DNA of 64,000 nucleotides, from assembly GCF_002014825.1 (NCBI RefSeq), contig NZ_MUYU01000006.1, forward strand, positions 305,458 to 369,457. Direction: 5' to 3'. Source of the DNA: Moraxella pluranimalium (lineage in GTDB: Bacteria > Pseudomonadota > Gammaproteobacteria > Pseudomonadales > Moraxellaceae). Numbering within the stretch: the first letter of the stretch is position 1; every line of letters starts with the position of its first letter. The position numbers and the translations under genes were made by a program. Shown here one piece after another: positions 36,003 to 44,774 of this stretch. Below the pieces are notes generated by a model. The model ran no database searches, was not told where the DNA came from, and saw only the letters and a list, made by a program, of their open reading frames with translations.

Positions 36003-37499
36003 TCACGAACCAAAACTTGCAAACAAATCATAGTCGCTCGCTTCATCAATCGTCACCGTCAGCATATCACCTGCTTTGACAGTGGCATCGATATTGTCCA
36101 CATAGACATGACCGTCAATCTCAGGCGCATCGGCATAGCTGCGGCAGATGGCGATATTTTCTTCGCTATCAATCTCATCGACGAGCACGACTAGGCGTTT
36201 GCCGACTTTTTCGGCAAGCTTATCACTGCTGATTTGTTGTTGAAGTGCCATCAGTCGCTCATAGCGTTCTTGCTTGATGTGCTCAGGTACAGGATTTGGC
36301 AAATCGTTCGCCACCGCGCCTTCGACTTCTGAATAAGTAAAACAGCCGACACGGTCAAGGCGAGCCTGTTTTAGCCAGTCAAGCAGGTATTCAAAGTCGG
36401 CTTCGGTTTCGCCTGGAAAGCCCACCACAAAAGTCGAGCGGATGACGATATCAGGACAAATCGCACGCCACGCACGGATACGCTCAAGGGTGTCTTCGCT
36501 CATCGCAGGGCGTTTCATGGCTTTTAGCACGGTTGGGCTTGCGTGCTGAAATGGGATGTCAAGATAGGGGAGTAGTCCGCCTGTGCCGCCTGATTTTGCC
36601 ATGCTGTCCGCCATGATTTGCACCACTTGATCCACGTGTGGATAAGGATAGACATAGTGTAGGCGCACCCAGATGCCAAGCTTCGCCATCTGCTCACACA
36701 GATCAAAAAACTTCGTCTTAATCGGCTGACCATCCCAAAAGACCGTCTTATATTTGGTGTCCACGCCATACGCAGAAGTGTCTTGGGAGATGATGAGTAG
36801 CTCTTTGACACCGCTATTTTTGAGTGCGACCGCTTCTTTCATCACGCCATCGATGGTACGACTGACCAAATCCCCACGCAGTGATGGGATGATGCAGAAT
36901 GTACAGCGATGATTACAGCCTTCAGAGATTTTTAGATAGGCATAATGCTTGGGTGTCAGCTTGATGCCTGCATCATTGATGAGATCGATTTTTGGGTCAT
37001 AAGTCTTTGATTTGACAGGCTTTGGCACATGATGGGTGACGGCTGATACCACTTCATCATAAGCGTGCGCCCCAGTCACGGCAAGCACAGACGGGTGCAT
37101 GGTGCGGATTTTTTCGGCATCTTTGCCTAAGCAGCCTGTGACGATGACTTTGCCGTTTTGGTTGATGGCTTCGCCAATGGCATCAAGCGATTCTTGGACG
37201 GCAGATTCGATAAAACCGCAAGTATTGACGACCACCAAATCCGCACCGTCATAATCTTTGGCGACTTGATAACCTTCACGGCTAAGCTCGGTGATGATGC
37301 GTTCGCTATCGACGAGCGCCTTTGGGCAGCCTAGCGATACAAAGCCGATTTTTGGCGCGCCATTTGCTGTGGATGTCGCAACCATACCGCTTTGGTCGAT
37401 ACTGCGGTTTTGGTTGTGATTGGCTTTGTGGTGATAAGGTTCAGAACTTTGCGTGGTGGTTGGACTTTTTGGGTCAAATACGGTTGGCGTGCTTGTCAT
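36003..37499 (-). CDS. rimO: Ribosomal protein S12 methylthiotransferase RimO
   Basis: Radical-SAM enzyme that adds a methylthio group to an aspartate of ribosomal protein S12. The 498-residue protein has an N-terminal MTTase domain with three cluster cysteines ([30 protein letters not shown]), the radical-SAM motif [10 protein letters not shown] and a C-terminal TRAM domain. An N-terminal extension of about 48 polar residues (Ser/Thr/His/Asn-rich) precedes the usual start; an internal Met at residue 39 ([19 protein letters not shown]) could be the true start and would give a near-standard length. Confidence 0.94.
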   Translation of the reverse strand: MTSTPTVFDPKSPTTTQSSEPYHHKANHNQNRSIDQSGMVATSTANGAPKIGFVSLGCPKALVDSERIITELSREGYQVAKDYDGADLVVVNTCGFIESAVQESLDAIGEAINQNGKVIVTGCLGKDAEKIRTMHPSVLAVTGAHAYDEVVSAVTHHVPKPVKSKTYDPKIDLINDAGIKLTPKHYAYLKISEGCNHRCTFCIIPSLRGDLVSRTIDGVMKEAVALKNSGVKELLIISQDTSAYGVDTKYKTVFWDGQPIKTKFFDLCEQMAKLGIWVRLHYVYPYPHVDQVVQIMADSMAKSGGTGGLLPYLDIPFQHASPTVLKAMKRPAMSEDTLERIRAWRAICPDIVIRSTFVVGFPGETEADFEYLLDWLKQARLDRVGCFTYSEVEGAVANDLPNPVPEHIKQERYERLMALQQQISSDKLAEKVGKRLVVLVDEIDSEENIAICRSYADAPEIDGHVYVDNIDATVKAGDMLTVTIDEASDYDLFASFGS

Positions 37500-37646
37500 G
37501 GTTGGCTCTTGGCTGACTGATTTTGAATAAAATTTTCAATTAAAAATTGGGGGTATTTTAGCATAAATTTGAAGCAATTTTGCTTACTGAAACTCAATTA
37601 ATAAGCAAGATAGCAAAATTGAAAAAAATTGTTTAAGTTAAAGATA

Positions 37647-38219
37647 TCAACAGCCTTGAGAGAAAAATAAAGTAACTTGATTGTATTTATCTTTTCTAAA
37701 TTCTGCTTGATGACCACCATCGCACCAGTCATCATTTCTGTACTTAAGCTTAATCTTTTTTAAATTTCGATATTGAGTGTTTGACATCTTATCAAAATAG
37801 ACTGTCGTATGCATTTCTTCACCTTCAGCACCATAATCAACGATTTTGGTGATGGGTAGTCCATAAAGGGTGGCGTTCTGAAGGTATATAGTGTCTTTCA
37901 TATTGCCTATATGTGTATCATAAACGGATTCATATTCTATTAAAACGATGTCACTGCGATAAGGTTCAGGAATATGCAAAAGTTGGCTTGTATCAAATTT
38001 CTTAATTAAAACTAAGTCATTTGAATCGGGGTTTGGTCGTCCCGCAGTAGTCCAGCCATGCAAATCATCCCAACTAATATTAGGGTTGTAAGTAACAGAT
38101 CTTAAAATATCCGAATCTTCCGCATGGGTTTCCCATGCTTTAAAAACAGGCGTCCAATCTGCTGCAAAACTAACATTTGCAAATAAACATAGTGTGATGC
38201 CAAATAAAGCTAATTTCAT
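37647..38219 (-). CDS. Hypothetical secreted protein downstream of the IS element
   Basis: I do not recognise this 190-residue protein. ATG 38219 gives a clean Sec signal peptide (MKLALFGITLCLFANVSFA, cleavage near residue 19), then a soluble domain starting ADWTPVFKAWETH. It has two cysteines near the C-terminus (WCDGG and SQGC) that may pair. The gene is AT-rich and isolated. The insertion sequence ends 49 bases upstream of the start codon, so its native promoter may have been split. A longer apparent frame beginning at 38300 would start inside the IS end and is an artefact. Confidence 0.7.
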   Translation of the reverse strand: MKLALFGITLCLFANVSFAADWTPVFKAWETHAEDSDILRSVTYNPNISWDDLHGWTTAGRPNPDSNDLVLIKKFDTSQLLHIPEPYRSDIVLIEYESVYDTHIGNMKDTIYLQNATLYGLPITKIVDYGAEGEEMHTTVYFDKMSNTQYRNLKKIKLKYRNDDWCDGGHQAEFRKDKYNQVTLFFSQGC

Positions 38220-38260
38220 GACCTTGTCACCAAATGAACAATAAATTGATAAATCTATTA

Positions 38261-38268
38261 TATGATAA
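38261..38268. repeat. Target-site duplication, left copy
   Basis: TATGATAA directly precedes the left inverted repeat of the IS element and is repeated exactly at 38983-38990. Eight bases is the duplication length known for IS1016-type elements. Confidence 0.9.
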
Positions 38269-38982
38269 GGGGCTGTACTAGATAAACCCCTAAACCCCAC
38301 ACCATTTTCTTAACAATCTTAATTGATTGGATGGTGTGCCATAGTTAAATCTAAACTCGCATTCTTTGATAAATAAATGAAAATGCTTTTTGTCAATACC
38401 ATTATATTTTCTTAGAATGCGTTTGGATTGCGACCAAAAGTTTTCAATGCCGTTAATGTGATTATGATTGTTTGCAAATTCTTTGGAATGATTAATTCTA
38501 AAGTGTTTAAAATCACTCACATCTAAAGCATTATAACTTCGATAGCTATCTGTATAAACCACGCTATCAGGTTTGATTTTACTGGCAATAATAGGCATTA
38601 ATGTCTTAGCTTTGGTATCTTTAACACAGGCAGTATAAACCTTACCATTGCGTTTTAAAAGACCAAATACGGCAACTTTGCCAGCAGCAGCACGCCCACG
38701 CTTGCCTTTACGAATGCCACCGAAATAGCTTTCATCCAATTCTACTTCACCGTCAAATAATTCACAAGCTTCAAGGTTTAAGCGATATTCAATCACCAAG
38801 CGAATTTTATGATAAAAAAAGCAGCTGAATTGTGATGTATTTCTAACAAATCAGCAGCTGATCTTGCGGTGACTTCAAGCACAAAAAAGTTCAAGCAGTT
38901 TAACTTGAACTTTTTTACTTAATTTACAACGGGTTATCTTCATAAAACTAGTATAGCATTGTTGCTAATCTAGTACAGCCCC
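38269..38982 (-). mobile_element. IS1016-like insertion sequence (IS1595 family)
   Basis: A complete 714-bp element. Its ends are perfect 15-bp inverted repeats, GGGGCTGTACTAGAT at 38269-38283 and the complement at 38968-38982, flanked by an 8-bp duplication. It carries one IS1016-type transposase gene on the minus strand, disrupted by two homopolymer frameshifts. It lies between an orphan secreted-protein gene and a tRNA pair. Confidence 0.92.
38290..38943 (-). pseudogene. IS1016-like transposase with two compensating frameshifts
   Basis: From ATG 38943 the frame reads MKITRCKLSKK...LLELF, then needs one base less in a run of six T (38883-38888 on the plus strand as A) to continue as VLEVTARSAADLLEIHHNSAA. 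It then needs one base more in a run of seven T (38814-38820) to return to the frame FYHKIRLVIEYR onward. The joined product matches IS1016 transposases along its length, including DGEVELDESYFGG, VYTDSYRSY and HINGIENFW of the DDE-type core. The uninterrupted 169-codon part ends at a TAG at 38290. Either a true double mutation or homopolymer sequencing errors. Confidence 0.85.
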
Positions 38983-38990
38983 TATGATAA
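38983..38990. repeat. Target-site duplication, right copy
   Basis: TATGATAA, identical to 38261-38268, directly follows the right inverted repeat. Confidence 0.9.
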
Positions 38991-39103
38991 TTGATGCAAA
39001 AAATCCTATCGACTTTATGTGCATCCCAACTGAATGATTATTGCGACAAATTAAGAAGGTAGTTTGAGCATTTAAAGTCTTAAAACAAAAAACTGTCAAA
39101 AAG

Positions 39104-39134
39104 AAAAAATCCCCAAGCCAGGGGAGACTTGGGG
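39104..39134 (-). terminator. Terminator of the tRNA pair
   Basis: On the minus strand, CCCCAAG and CTTGGGG pair around a 10-base loop and are followed by A and five T, 36 bases after the tRNA-Asp. The 113 bases between it and the IS contain nothing I can identify. Confidence 0.8.
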
Positions 39135-39169
39135 AGAAAGTGAAAAGCTTATAAAAGCTACACTAAAAG

Positions 39170-39246
39170 TGGCGCAGCGGACGGGGCTCGAACCCGCGAC
39201 CCCCGGCGTGACAGGCCGGTATTCTAACCAACTGAACTACCGCTGC
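39170..39246 (-). tRNA. tRNA-Asp (GTC)
   Basis: A 77-nucleotide cloverleaf with encoded CCA. The acceptor GCAGCGG pairs with CCGCTGC, the D arm is AGTTCAGTTGGTT, the anticodon stem-loop GGCCTGTCACGCC gives anticodon GTC, and the T arm reads GCGGGTTCGAGCCCCGT-like. Second in a two-tRNA transcript. Confidence 0.96.
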
Positions 39247-39250
39247 ATAG

Positions 39251-39326
39251 TGGTGGGTGGTAACGGGATCGAACCGCTGACCCTCTGCTTGTAAGGCAGA
39301 TGCTCTACCAACTGAGCTAACCACCC
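39251..39326 (-). tRNA. tRNA-Val (TAC)
   Basis: A 76-nucleotide cloverleaf with encoded CCA. The acceptor GGGTGGT pairs with ACCACCC, the D arm is AGCTCAGTTGGTAGAGC, the anticodon stem-loop CTGCCTTACAAGCAG gives anticodon TAC, and the T arm has GGTTCGATCC. It lies four bases upstream of the tRNA-Asp in the same transcript. Confidence 0.96.
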
Positions 39327-39438
39327 TAAAATGTCTTTTCCATCATTTGGAAAACTGATACTGTGTCAAGGTATCACATTTTAAGTTTTGAACCGAACAC
39401 GCTAGATTATGTTGCTGTGTTCGTTCGTTGTGGTGCGT

Positions 39439-39466
39439 ATTATATAGAAATTTACACAGGTGTCAA
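39439..39466 (-). promoter_or_regulatory. Promoter of the tRNA-Val/tRNA-Asp transcript
   Basis: On the minus strand, a perfect TTGACA (39466-39461), a 16-base spacer and a perfect TATAAT (39444-39439). Transcription would start about 105 bases before tRNA-Val. The leader contains a short inverted repeat around 39337-39355 (TTTTCCA / TGGAAAA). Confidence 0.8.
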
Positions 39467-39545
39467 ATATTTTTTATCAAAAATTTGATAAATTTGTGAT
39501 AAAGTTTATAACTTATTGAAAATTAACAACTTATTCTTATCAAAT

Positions 39546-40034
39546 TCAGAGCGATTTTGCTAAGGCTGTCTCGATATCTGCTGTCAAATTTTCAGGCTTG
39601 GTCATTGGGGCATAGCGGTTGATGACTTTGCCATCACGACCAATGAGAAATTTGGTGAAATTCCACTTGATGCCATCGGTCAAGAGTCCGCCTTGCTGTG
39701 ATTTGAGCCAGGTATAAATCGGGTGAGTGTGCTCGCCATTGACATCGATTTTTTGCATCATCAAAAATTCGACGCCATAATTTCTTTGACAAAACTCACC
39801 GATGGCAGCACCGTCATTGGGTTCTTGTTTGCCAAATTGATTGCATGGAAAGCCAATCACCACAAGCCCTTGATTGTGATATTGTTCATGTAGGGCTTGT
39901 AAGCCTGCAAACTGTGGGGTAAATCCACATTCGCTTGCAGTATTGACGATGAGTAGTACTTTACCAGTAAAATCAGTAAAATTAATCGTGTTACCAAGCA
40001 AATCTTGGGCGCTAAAATCATAAATCGTTGTCAT
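39546..40034 (-). CDS. Glutathione peroxidase family protein (Cys type)
   Basis: A 162-residue thiol peroxidase of the glutathione-peroxidase fold that reduces peroxides using glutathione or, more often in bacteria, thioredoxin. The catalytic residue is Cys36 in NTASECGFTPQF (cysteine in place of selenocysteine), with Gln in GFPCNQFGKQEP and Trp-Asn in KWNFTKFLIG. ATG 40034 was chosen since a longer frame would overlap msrB. It lies 40 bases after msrB on the same strand, so the two oxidative-damage genes probably share a transcript. Confidence 0.92.
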   Translation of the reverse strand: MTTIYDFSAQDLLGNTINFTDFTGKVLLIVNTASECGFTPQFAGLQALHEQYHNQGLVVIGFPCNQFGKQEPNDGAAIGEFCQRNYGVEFLMMQKIDVNGEHTHPIYTWLKSQQGGLLTDGIKWNFTKFLIGRDGKVINRYAPMTKPENLTADIETALAKSL

Positions 40035-40074
40035 ATGCTTATCCAGTATGGTGTGTGTGCTTGTTGATGGTTTC

Positions 40075-40491
40075 TTATTTATCAGCATCAAGTACGATAG
40101 CTGCAGAATTAATACAGTATCTCAGACCAGTATCGGTGACATAATTATCATCAAATACATGACCCAGATGCCCACCGCAGTGATGACAGGTGACTTCGAT
40201 GCGACGCATCCCATGCGACAGATCCAGCGTCTCATCGACAGCTTGTTTATCAATCACCTGATCAAAGCTTGGCCAACCACAGCCTGAATGAAATTTAGCC
40301 GTGCTACTAAATAATGGCGCATGACAGCCCTTACAGTGATAAGTACCTGCCGTCTCGGTATCGGTGTAGATACCTGTAAAGGCTCGCTCCGTACCTTTTT
40401 GGCGTAATACATAGTAAGACAGTTCATCAAGTCGCTCTCGCCAATCGGCATCTGTCATGGTGCGTAAGGTGTCTTGGTCGATGGTTTTCAT
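40075..40491 (-). CDS. msrB: Peptide-methionine (R)-S-oxide reductase
   Basis: Repairs methionine-R-sulfoxide in oxidised proteins. The 138-residue protein has the structural zinc site (Cys53 and Cys56 in CKGC; Cys102 and Cys105 in CHHCGGHLGHVF) and the catalytic Cys126 in RYCINSAAI. ATG 40491 has AAGGAC upstream and gives the usual single-domain length. It is divergent from the XRE-aminotransferase gene, sharing a 258-base intergenic region. Confidence 0.94.
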   Translation of the reverse strand: MKTIDQDTLRTMTDADWRERLDELSYYVLRQKGTERAFTGIYTDTETAGTYHCKGCHAPLFSSTAKFHSGCGWPSFDQVIDKQAVDETLDLSHGMRRIEVTCHHCGGHLGHVFDDNYVTDTGLRYCINSAAIVLDADK

Positions 40492-40623
40492 AGATGTCCT
40501 TAAATATGTGCTGTAAAATGGCGTGAAATTATGGGTCGCTAAGGGATGATTGTAACACAAGATGGGTGAATAAGCCCAATAATTAGCCAAAATAAGCATA
40601 AAATCAGTGCATATCCTAGATAT

Positions 40624-40728
40624 TTGCAAGTAAATCTTGCAAAAACAAAATTACTAACTGATTTACCTTGCAAAGTGTGCGAATTTTGTAAAGCATAACT
40701 TGCAAAATGGCCAATATGGGCGTAAAAT
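40624..40728 (+). promoter_or_regulatory. TTGCAA operator array and promoter of the XRE-aminotransferase gene
   Basis: The 6-bp palindrome TTGCAA occurs at 40624, 40637, 40668 and 40700, with a degenerate TTGTAA at 40686, and a fifth exact copy at 40771 inside the coding start. The copy at 40700-40705 sits exactly 17 bases before TAAAAT (40723-40728), so it can serve as the -35 hexamer. Spacings of 31 and 32 bases between some copies put them on the same DNA face. Such a cluster is far above chance and suggests binding of a multimeric regulator, plausibly the HTH domain encoded just downstream. Confidence 0.55.
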
Positions 40729-40749
40729 ACTGCCATTCATTCATCAGCG

Positions 40750-42339
40750 ATGGTTGCCATGAGCCAAATTTTGCAAGACAATGACAGTCACGACACATTA
40801 ACCAGCACCCAAGCCCAAGGACTTCGCCTAAAACAGCGTCGCAAGGCGCTCGGTATGTCTGCCGAAAGCTTGGCGATCAAGATGGGGGAGTGTGGTTCGC
40901 CTGTCAGTCGTGGTGCGATTGCCAATTGGGAATGTGGTAAAAATGGTATTGCCAGTGCTAAATTACCGATTCTTGCCCAAGTGCTTGGCGTGAGCGAAAG
41001 TTATTTGCTGCGTGGCGATGATGCTGCCCTGCCAATGGGTATGCCGATGATGACTCCAATTTTACAAACGACACAACCTGTGGAAACTGCTATGCTTACC
41101 GACACCCCAAAACCCCTAAAAAAATCCAGTAAACTTGCTAATGTCTGCTACGATATTCGTGGCGAATTACTTCAGACTGCTGTGCGTATGGAAGCTGAAG
41201 GTCAGCGTATCATCAAGCTAAATATCGGCAATCCAGCACCATTTGGGTTATTACCACCAGATGAGATCGTCCGTGATGTGGCGATGAATTTGAATGATGC
41301 GTCGGGTTATTCGGATTCACAAGGGATTTTTGCGGCGCGTAAGGCGATTTTGCAATATTATCAAGCCAAAGGGTTGTTAACGGCGACCGATGTGGCGGAT
41401 GTCTATATCGGCAATGGCGTGAGTGAGCTGATTGTGATGACCATGCAGGCACTGCTTGATGACGGTGATGAAGTGCTGATCCCGATGCCTGATTATCCAC
41501 TATGGACGGCAGCAGCAAATCTGGCAGGTGGTACGGCGGTGCATTATCGCTGTAATGAAGATGATAACTGGCAGCCTGATTTGGCGGATATCGAAAGTAA
41601 AATCACGCCACGCACTAAAGGCATCGTCATCATCAATCCAAACAACCCAACCGGCGCGCTGTACTCTGATGAGATGCTACACAGCATCGCAAGCCTTGCC
41701 AAAAAATATGGCTTAGTCATCATGGCAGATGAGATTTATGATCGCATCTTGTACGATGGTGCGGTGCATACACCGATGTGTACCATCACTGATGAATGCT
41801 TGGTGCTGACTTTCAACGGCTTATCAAAGTCGCATCGTATCGCAGGCTATCGCTCGGGCTGGCTGATGCTGTCAGGCAAAAAAGACCATGCCACCGATTT
41901 TATTGAGGGCTTGACCATGCTCGCTAGTATGCGTCTGTGTGCCAATGTGCCAGCACAATATGCCATCCAGACAGCGATGGGCGGCTATCAGTCTATGCAG
42001 GCTTTGACCGCACCGACAGGCAGACTGTGCAAACAGCGTGATTTGGCAGTACAGCGTCTAAATGCCATCAAAGGCATCAGCTGTACCACGCCACAAGGGG
42101 CGTTTTATTGCTTTGCTAAGATTGATCGTGATGTCTATCCGATTGATAATGATATGAAATTTATGATGGAGCTATTGATCGAAGAAAAGGTGCTGATTGT
42201 TCAAGGCACGGGCTTTAACTGGGATCAGCCAGATCATTTCCGTGTGGTATTTTTGCCAAATCTGATTGACCTTGAAGATGCGATGGATCGACTGGATCGG
42301 TTCTTTGCCAAAAAACGCCGTGAGTTTGGGACGGAGTGA
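40750..42339 (+). CDS. XRE-type HTH domain fused to an AlaA-like aminotransferase
   Basis: A 529-residue two-domain protein. Residues about 24-88 form a Cro/CI (XRE) helix-turn-helix (RLKQRRKALGMSAESLA, SRGAIANWECGKNGIAS, LGVSESYLLRG). A linker rich in Pro, Met and Thr follows to about 128. The rest is a fold-type I aminotransferase with LNIGNPAPFGLLPPDEI, PDYPLW, NPNNPTGALYS, DEIYDRILYDG and the PLP lysine Lys360 in NGLSKSHRIAGYRSGW, closest to the E. coli alanine transaminase AlaA. The catalytic set looks complete, so it may both make alanine and regulate. The arrangement mimics MocR regulators, which use a GntR-type DNA-binding domain. The start may be ATG 40750 or 40759. Confidence 0.9.
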   Translation: MVAMSQILQDNDSHDTLTSTQAQGLRLKQRRKALGMSAESLAIKMGECGSPVSRGAIANWECGKNGIASAKLPILAQVLGVSESYLLRGDDAALPMGMPMMTPILQTTQPVETAMLTDTPKPLKKSSKLANVCYDIRGELLQTAVRMEAEGQRIIKLNIGNPAPFGLLPPDEIVRDVAMNLNDASGYSDSQGIFAARKAILQYYQAKGLLTATDVADVYIGNGVSELIVMTMQALLDDGDEVLIPMPDYPLWTAAANLAGGTAVHYRCNEDDNWQPDLADIESKITPRTKGIVIINPNNPTGALYSDEMLHSIASLAKKYGLVIMADEIYDRILYDGAVHTPMCTITDECLVLTFNGLSKSHRIAGYRSGWLMLSGKKDHATDFIEGLTMLASMRLCANVPAQYAIQTAMGGYQSMQALTAPTGRLCKQRDLAVQRLNAIKGISCTTPQGAFYCFAKIDRDVYPIDNDMKFMMELLIEEKVLIVQGTGFNWDQPDHFRVVFLPNLIDLEDAMDRLDRFFAKKRREFGTE

Positions 42340-42370
42340 CATCAAACCAAACTTGCTCAATTCTCTGACA

Positions 42371-42391
42371 AACCGCTCATTATGGGCGGTT
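42371..42391 (+). terminator. Weak terminator after the XRE-aminotransferase gene
   Basis: AACCGCTC and GGGCGGTT pair around a 5- to 6-base loop, then GTTGTCTTTT. The stem arms resemble those of the hairpins at 7076 and 7803, but the T-run is interrupted. Confidence 0.5.
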
Positions 42392-42542
42392 GTTGTCTTT
42401 TATAAACTGTCAAATCAGATTATCCCCAAACCATCTACCGATATTCCATTTTTGAATTTTAATTTTTTTCGGCTAAGCCTTAACATGATAAGCCATTCAT
42501 AAACCGATAACCAAATTAGCCATACGCCAAAGGAAAATTATC

Positions 42543-44219
42543 ATGTATCAATACAGCTATGCTGACCAAAAACTGGTGGATGAGCGTGTCGCTCAGTTCC
42601 GTGACCAAACCCAGCGTTTTTTGGCAGGTGAGTTGCCAGAAGAGCAATTTTTGCCACTTCGTCTCCAAAACGGTCTGTATGTACAGCGTCATGCGCCGAT
42701 GCTACGCATTGCCATTCCTTATGGCCTGATGTCAAGTAATCAGCTGCGTACACTTGCTGAGATTGCCCGTGATTATGACCGTGGCTATGGGCATTTTACC
42801 ACTCGTACCAATCTACAGCTGAACTGGGTGAAGCTAGAAGAAGTGCCTGATATCCTTGCTAAGCTTGCTACCAATCAAATGCACGCCATTCAGACATCAG
42901 GCAACTGTATCCGTAACACGACGACCGACCCGTACTCTGGCATTCACGCCGATGAGATTGCTGACCCACGCCCATACTGCGAGATTATCCGCCAGTGGAG
43001 TACTTTTCATCCTGAATTTGCCTTTTTGCCACGCAAATTTAAGATTGCCGTGATTGGCACTAAGGCTGACCGTGCAGCCACTCAGGTGCATGATATCGGC
43101 TTGCATTTGGTTGAGCGTGATGGTGAGATTGGCTTTGAAGTGCTAGTCGGTGGTGGTCTTGGCCGTACGCCAATCATTGGCAAGGTGATTAATGAATTTT
43201 TGCCACGCCGTCATCTGCTGTCATATCTGGATGCGATTTTGCGTGTGTATAATCTAGAAGGTCGCCGTGATAATAAATATAAAGCGCGTATCAAAATCCT
43301 AGTCGAAAGCCTTGGTAAAGAGGTCTTTGCCCAAAAAGTCGATGAGGAATGGCAGTCGCTTAAAGATGGTGATTTGACCCTGAGTGATGCACATTTTGAG
43401 AAGGCGCAAAGCTATTTTACCACGCCAAATTATGAGCAAATCGACGCACTGTCAGCCCAAGAAGTGCTACAAGGCTATCTATCTGATGAAGCGTTTAAGA
43501 ACTGGTATGAGCATAACACCGTCGCCCATAAGGTGAACGGCTATCGTGCGGTGGTGATTTCGCTAAAAGCCGGCGTGGTCGATGGCGAGTATGTGCCAGC
43601 AGGCGATGTGACTGATGCGCAGATGTTTGCGCTTGCTGACTTGGCAGATGAATACAGTCTTGGCGAGATTCGTGCCACTCATCACCAAAACTTGGTGCTG
43701 GGTGATGTCAAAATCACCGACCTATATGCACTATGGCAAAAACTGGTTGATTTGAAGTTGGCTCGAGCCAATATCGGCACGCTGACAGACATGATTGTCT
43801 GCCCGGGCTTTGATTATTGTGCTTTGGCGAACGCCACCACGCACAACATCGCTGAGTCTATCGAAAAGCAGTTTACTGACCTTGATTATCTGTATGATTT
43901 GGGTGATATTCGTCTGAATATGTCAGGCTGTATGAATGCCTGTGCACACCACCATGTCGGTGATATCGGCATTCTAGGCGTGGACAAAAAAGGCGAGCAT
44001 TGGTATCAAATCAGCCTAGGCGGTAACTCGGGCGAAAATGCCAAACTTGGTCAAATTCTAGGCCGTGCGGTCGCTGCTGATGAAGTGGCACAAACGATTG
44101 CGACCATCGTCGATGTCTATAAAAATGAGCGTATCGAGAGCGATGAGCATATCGAGACCTTTGCTCAAGCGGTGGAGCGACTAGGCATAGCACCATTTAA
44201 GGCGGCGGTATATAGCTGA
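42543..44219 (+). CDS. cysI: Sulfite (or nitrite) reductase hemoprotein
   Basis: A 558-residue enzyme with two ferredoxin-like half-domains and a siroheme/[4Fe-4S] centre that reduces sulfite to sulfide. Ligand cysteines are Cys420 and Cys426 (CPGFDYCALA) and Cys463 and Cys467 (SGCMNACAHHH); siroheme-binding arginines lie in HFTTRTNLQLNWV and NCIRNTTTDPYSG. The DUF934 protein and siroheme synthase that follow support assimilatory sulfite reduction. The electron donor (NADPH flavoprotein or ferredoxin) is not encoded here; fpr at 32.5 kb may help. ATG 42543 has AAAGGAAAA upstream. Confidence 0.92.
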   Translation: MYQYSYADQKLVDERVAQFRDQTQRFLAGELPEEQFLPLRLQNGLYVQRHAPMLRIAIPYGLMSSNQLRTLAEIARDYDRGYGHFTTRTNLQLNWVKLEEVPDILAKLATNQMHAIQTSGNCIRNTTTDPYSGIHADEIADPRPYCEIIRQWSTFHPEFAFLPRKFKIAVIGTKADRAATQVHDIGLHLVERDGEIGFEVLVGGGLGRTPIIGKVINEFLPRRHLLSYLDAILRVYNLEGRRDNKYKARIKILVESLGKEVFAQKVDEEWQSLKDGDLTLSDAHFEKAQSYFTTPNYEQIDALSAQEVLQGYLSDEAFKNWYEHNTVAHKVNGYRAVVISLKAGVVDGEYVPAGDVTDAQMFALADLADEYSLGEIRATHHQNLVLGDVKITDLYALWQKLVDLKLARANIGTLTDMIVCPGFDYCALANATTHNIAESIEKQFTDLDYLYDLGDIRLNMSGCMNACAHHHVGDIGILGVDKKGEHWYQISLGGNSGENAKLGQILGRAVAADEVAQTIATIVDVYKNERIESDEHIETFAQAVERLGIAPFKAAVYS

Positions 44220-44357
44220 TTTTGCTTGGGTGTGATTACCCAGTTATCAAACAGTTTGCCTAAGTTTATTAATAATTTATTCAGTGATAAGCTTGTGGCA
44301 AACTGTAATATATCAAAACTATTATTTAAAAAATTTAACTATTATCAAGGAATAATC

Positions 44358-44747
44358 ATGAGCTTAACCAAAGTATATAGTGATGCTCGTACCGAGAGTG
44401 TCGCTATCAGCGAAGAAGAATTGGCTGCGGCACTGACAGCAGATACTACCCCTGATGAGATTGAATCGGCAGTTGCAAATGCACCAAGTTCGCTACTATT
44501 TAATTTGGCGGATTTTAAAGATGGTCGTGTGTTTAGCCTAATTCGCCATGCACGCCATAAGGGCTACACAGGTGAAATCATCGTGGCAGGCGAGTTTGCC
44601 CTAGATCAGGCAAATTATTTTGTCAAATCAGGGGCAACAGCTTTTGTGGTCGCTGATGAGCAAGTCGCGACACTGACCAAGACTTTAAGCGATCTTGCCA
44701 CAGGCTATAATGGTGAGTCGGTCAATCGTCTGCCATTATTTAGCTGA
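44358..44747 (+). CDS. DUF934 family protein, sulfite-reduction accessory
   Basis: A 129-residue soluble protein of the DUF934 family, which nearly always follows cysI and is presumed to help sulfite reduction, although its activity is unknown. Features are the NLADFKDGRVFSLIRHARHKGYTGEI core split over two segments and the C-terminal LPLF. ATG 44358 was chosen because AAGGAA lies upstream; the longer frame upstream is AT-rich spacer. Lies between cysI and cysG. Confidence 0.87.
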   Translation: MSLTKVYSDARTESVAISEEELAAALTADTTPDEIESAVANAPSSLLFNLADFKDGRVFSLIRHARHKGYTGEIIVAGEFALDQANYFVKSGATAFVVADEQVATLTKTLSDLATGYNGESVNRLPLFS

Positions 44748-44774
44748 TTTTCACCAAATAAAAAGCGAGCTTGT

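Noticed and set aside
37573..37622. 10-bp inverted repeat with a 28-base loop between rimO and the secreted orphan
   Set aside because: The T-run is on the wrong side for a terminator of the minus-strand gene, and no regulator can be suggested.
38220..38300. N-terminal extension of the secreted orphan gene into the IS end
   Set aside because: The extra residues come from the IS inverted repeat; the signal peptide begins at 38219.
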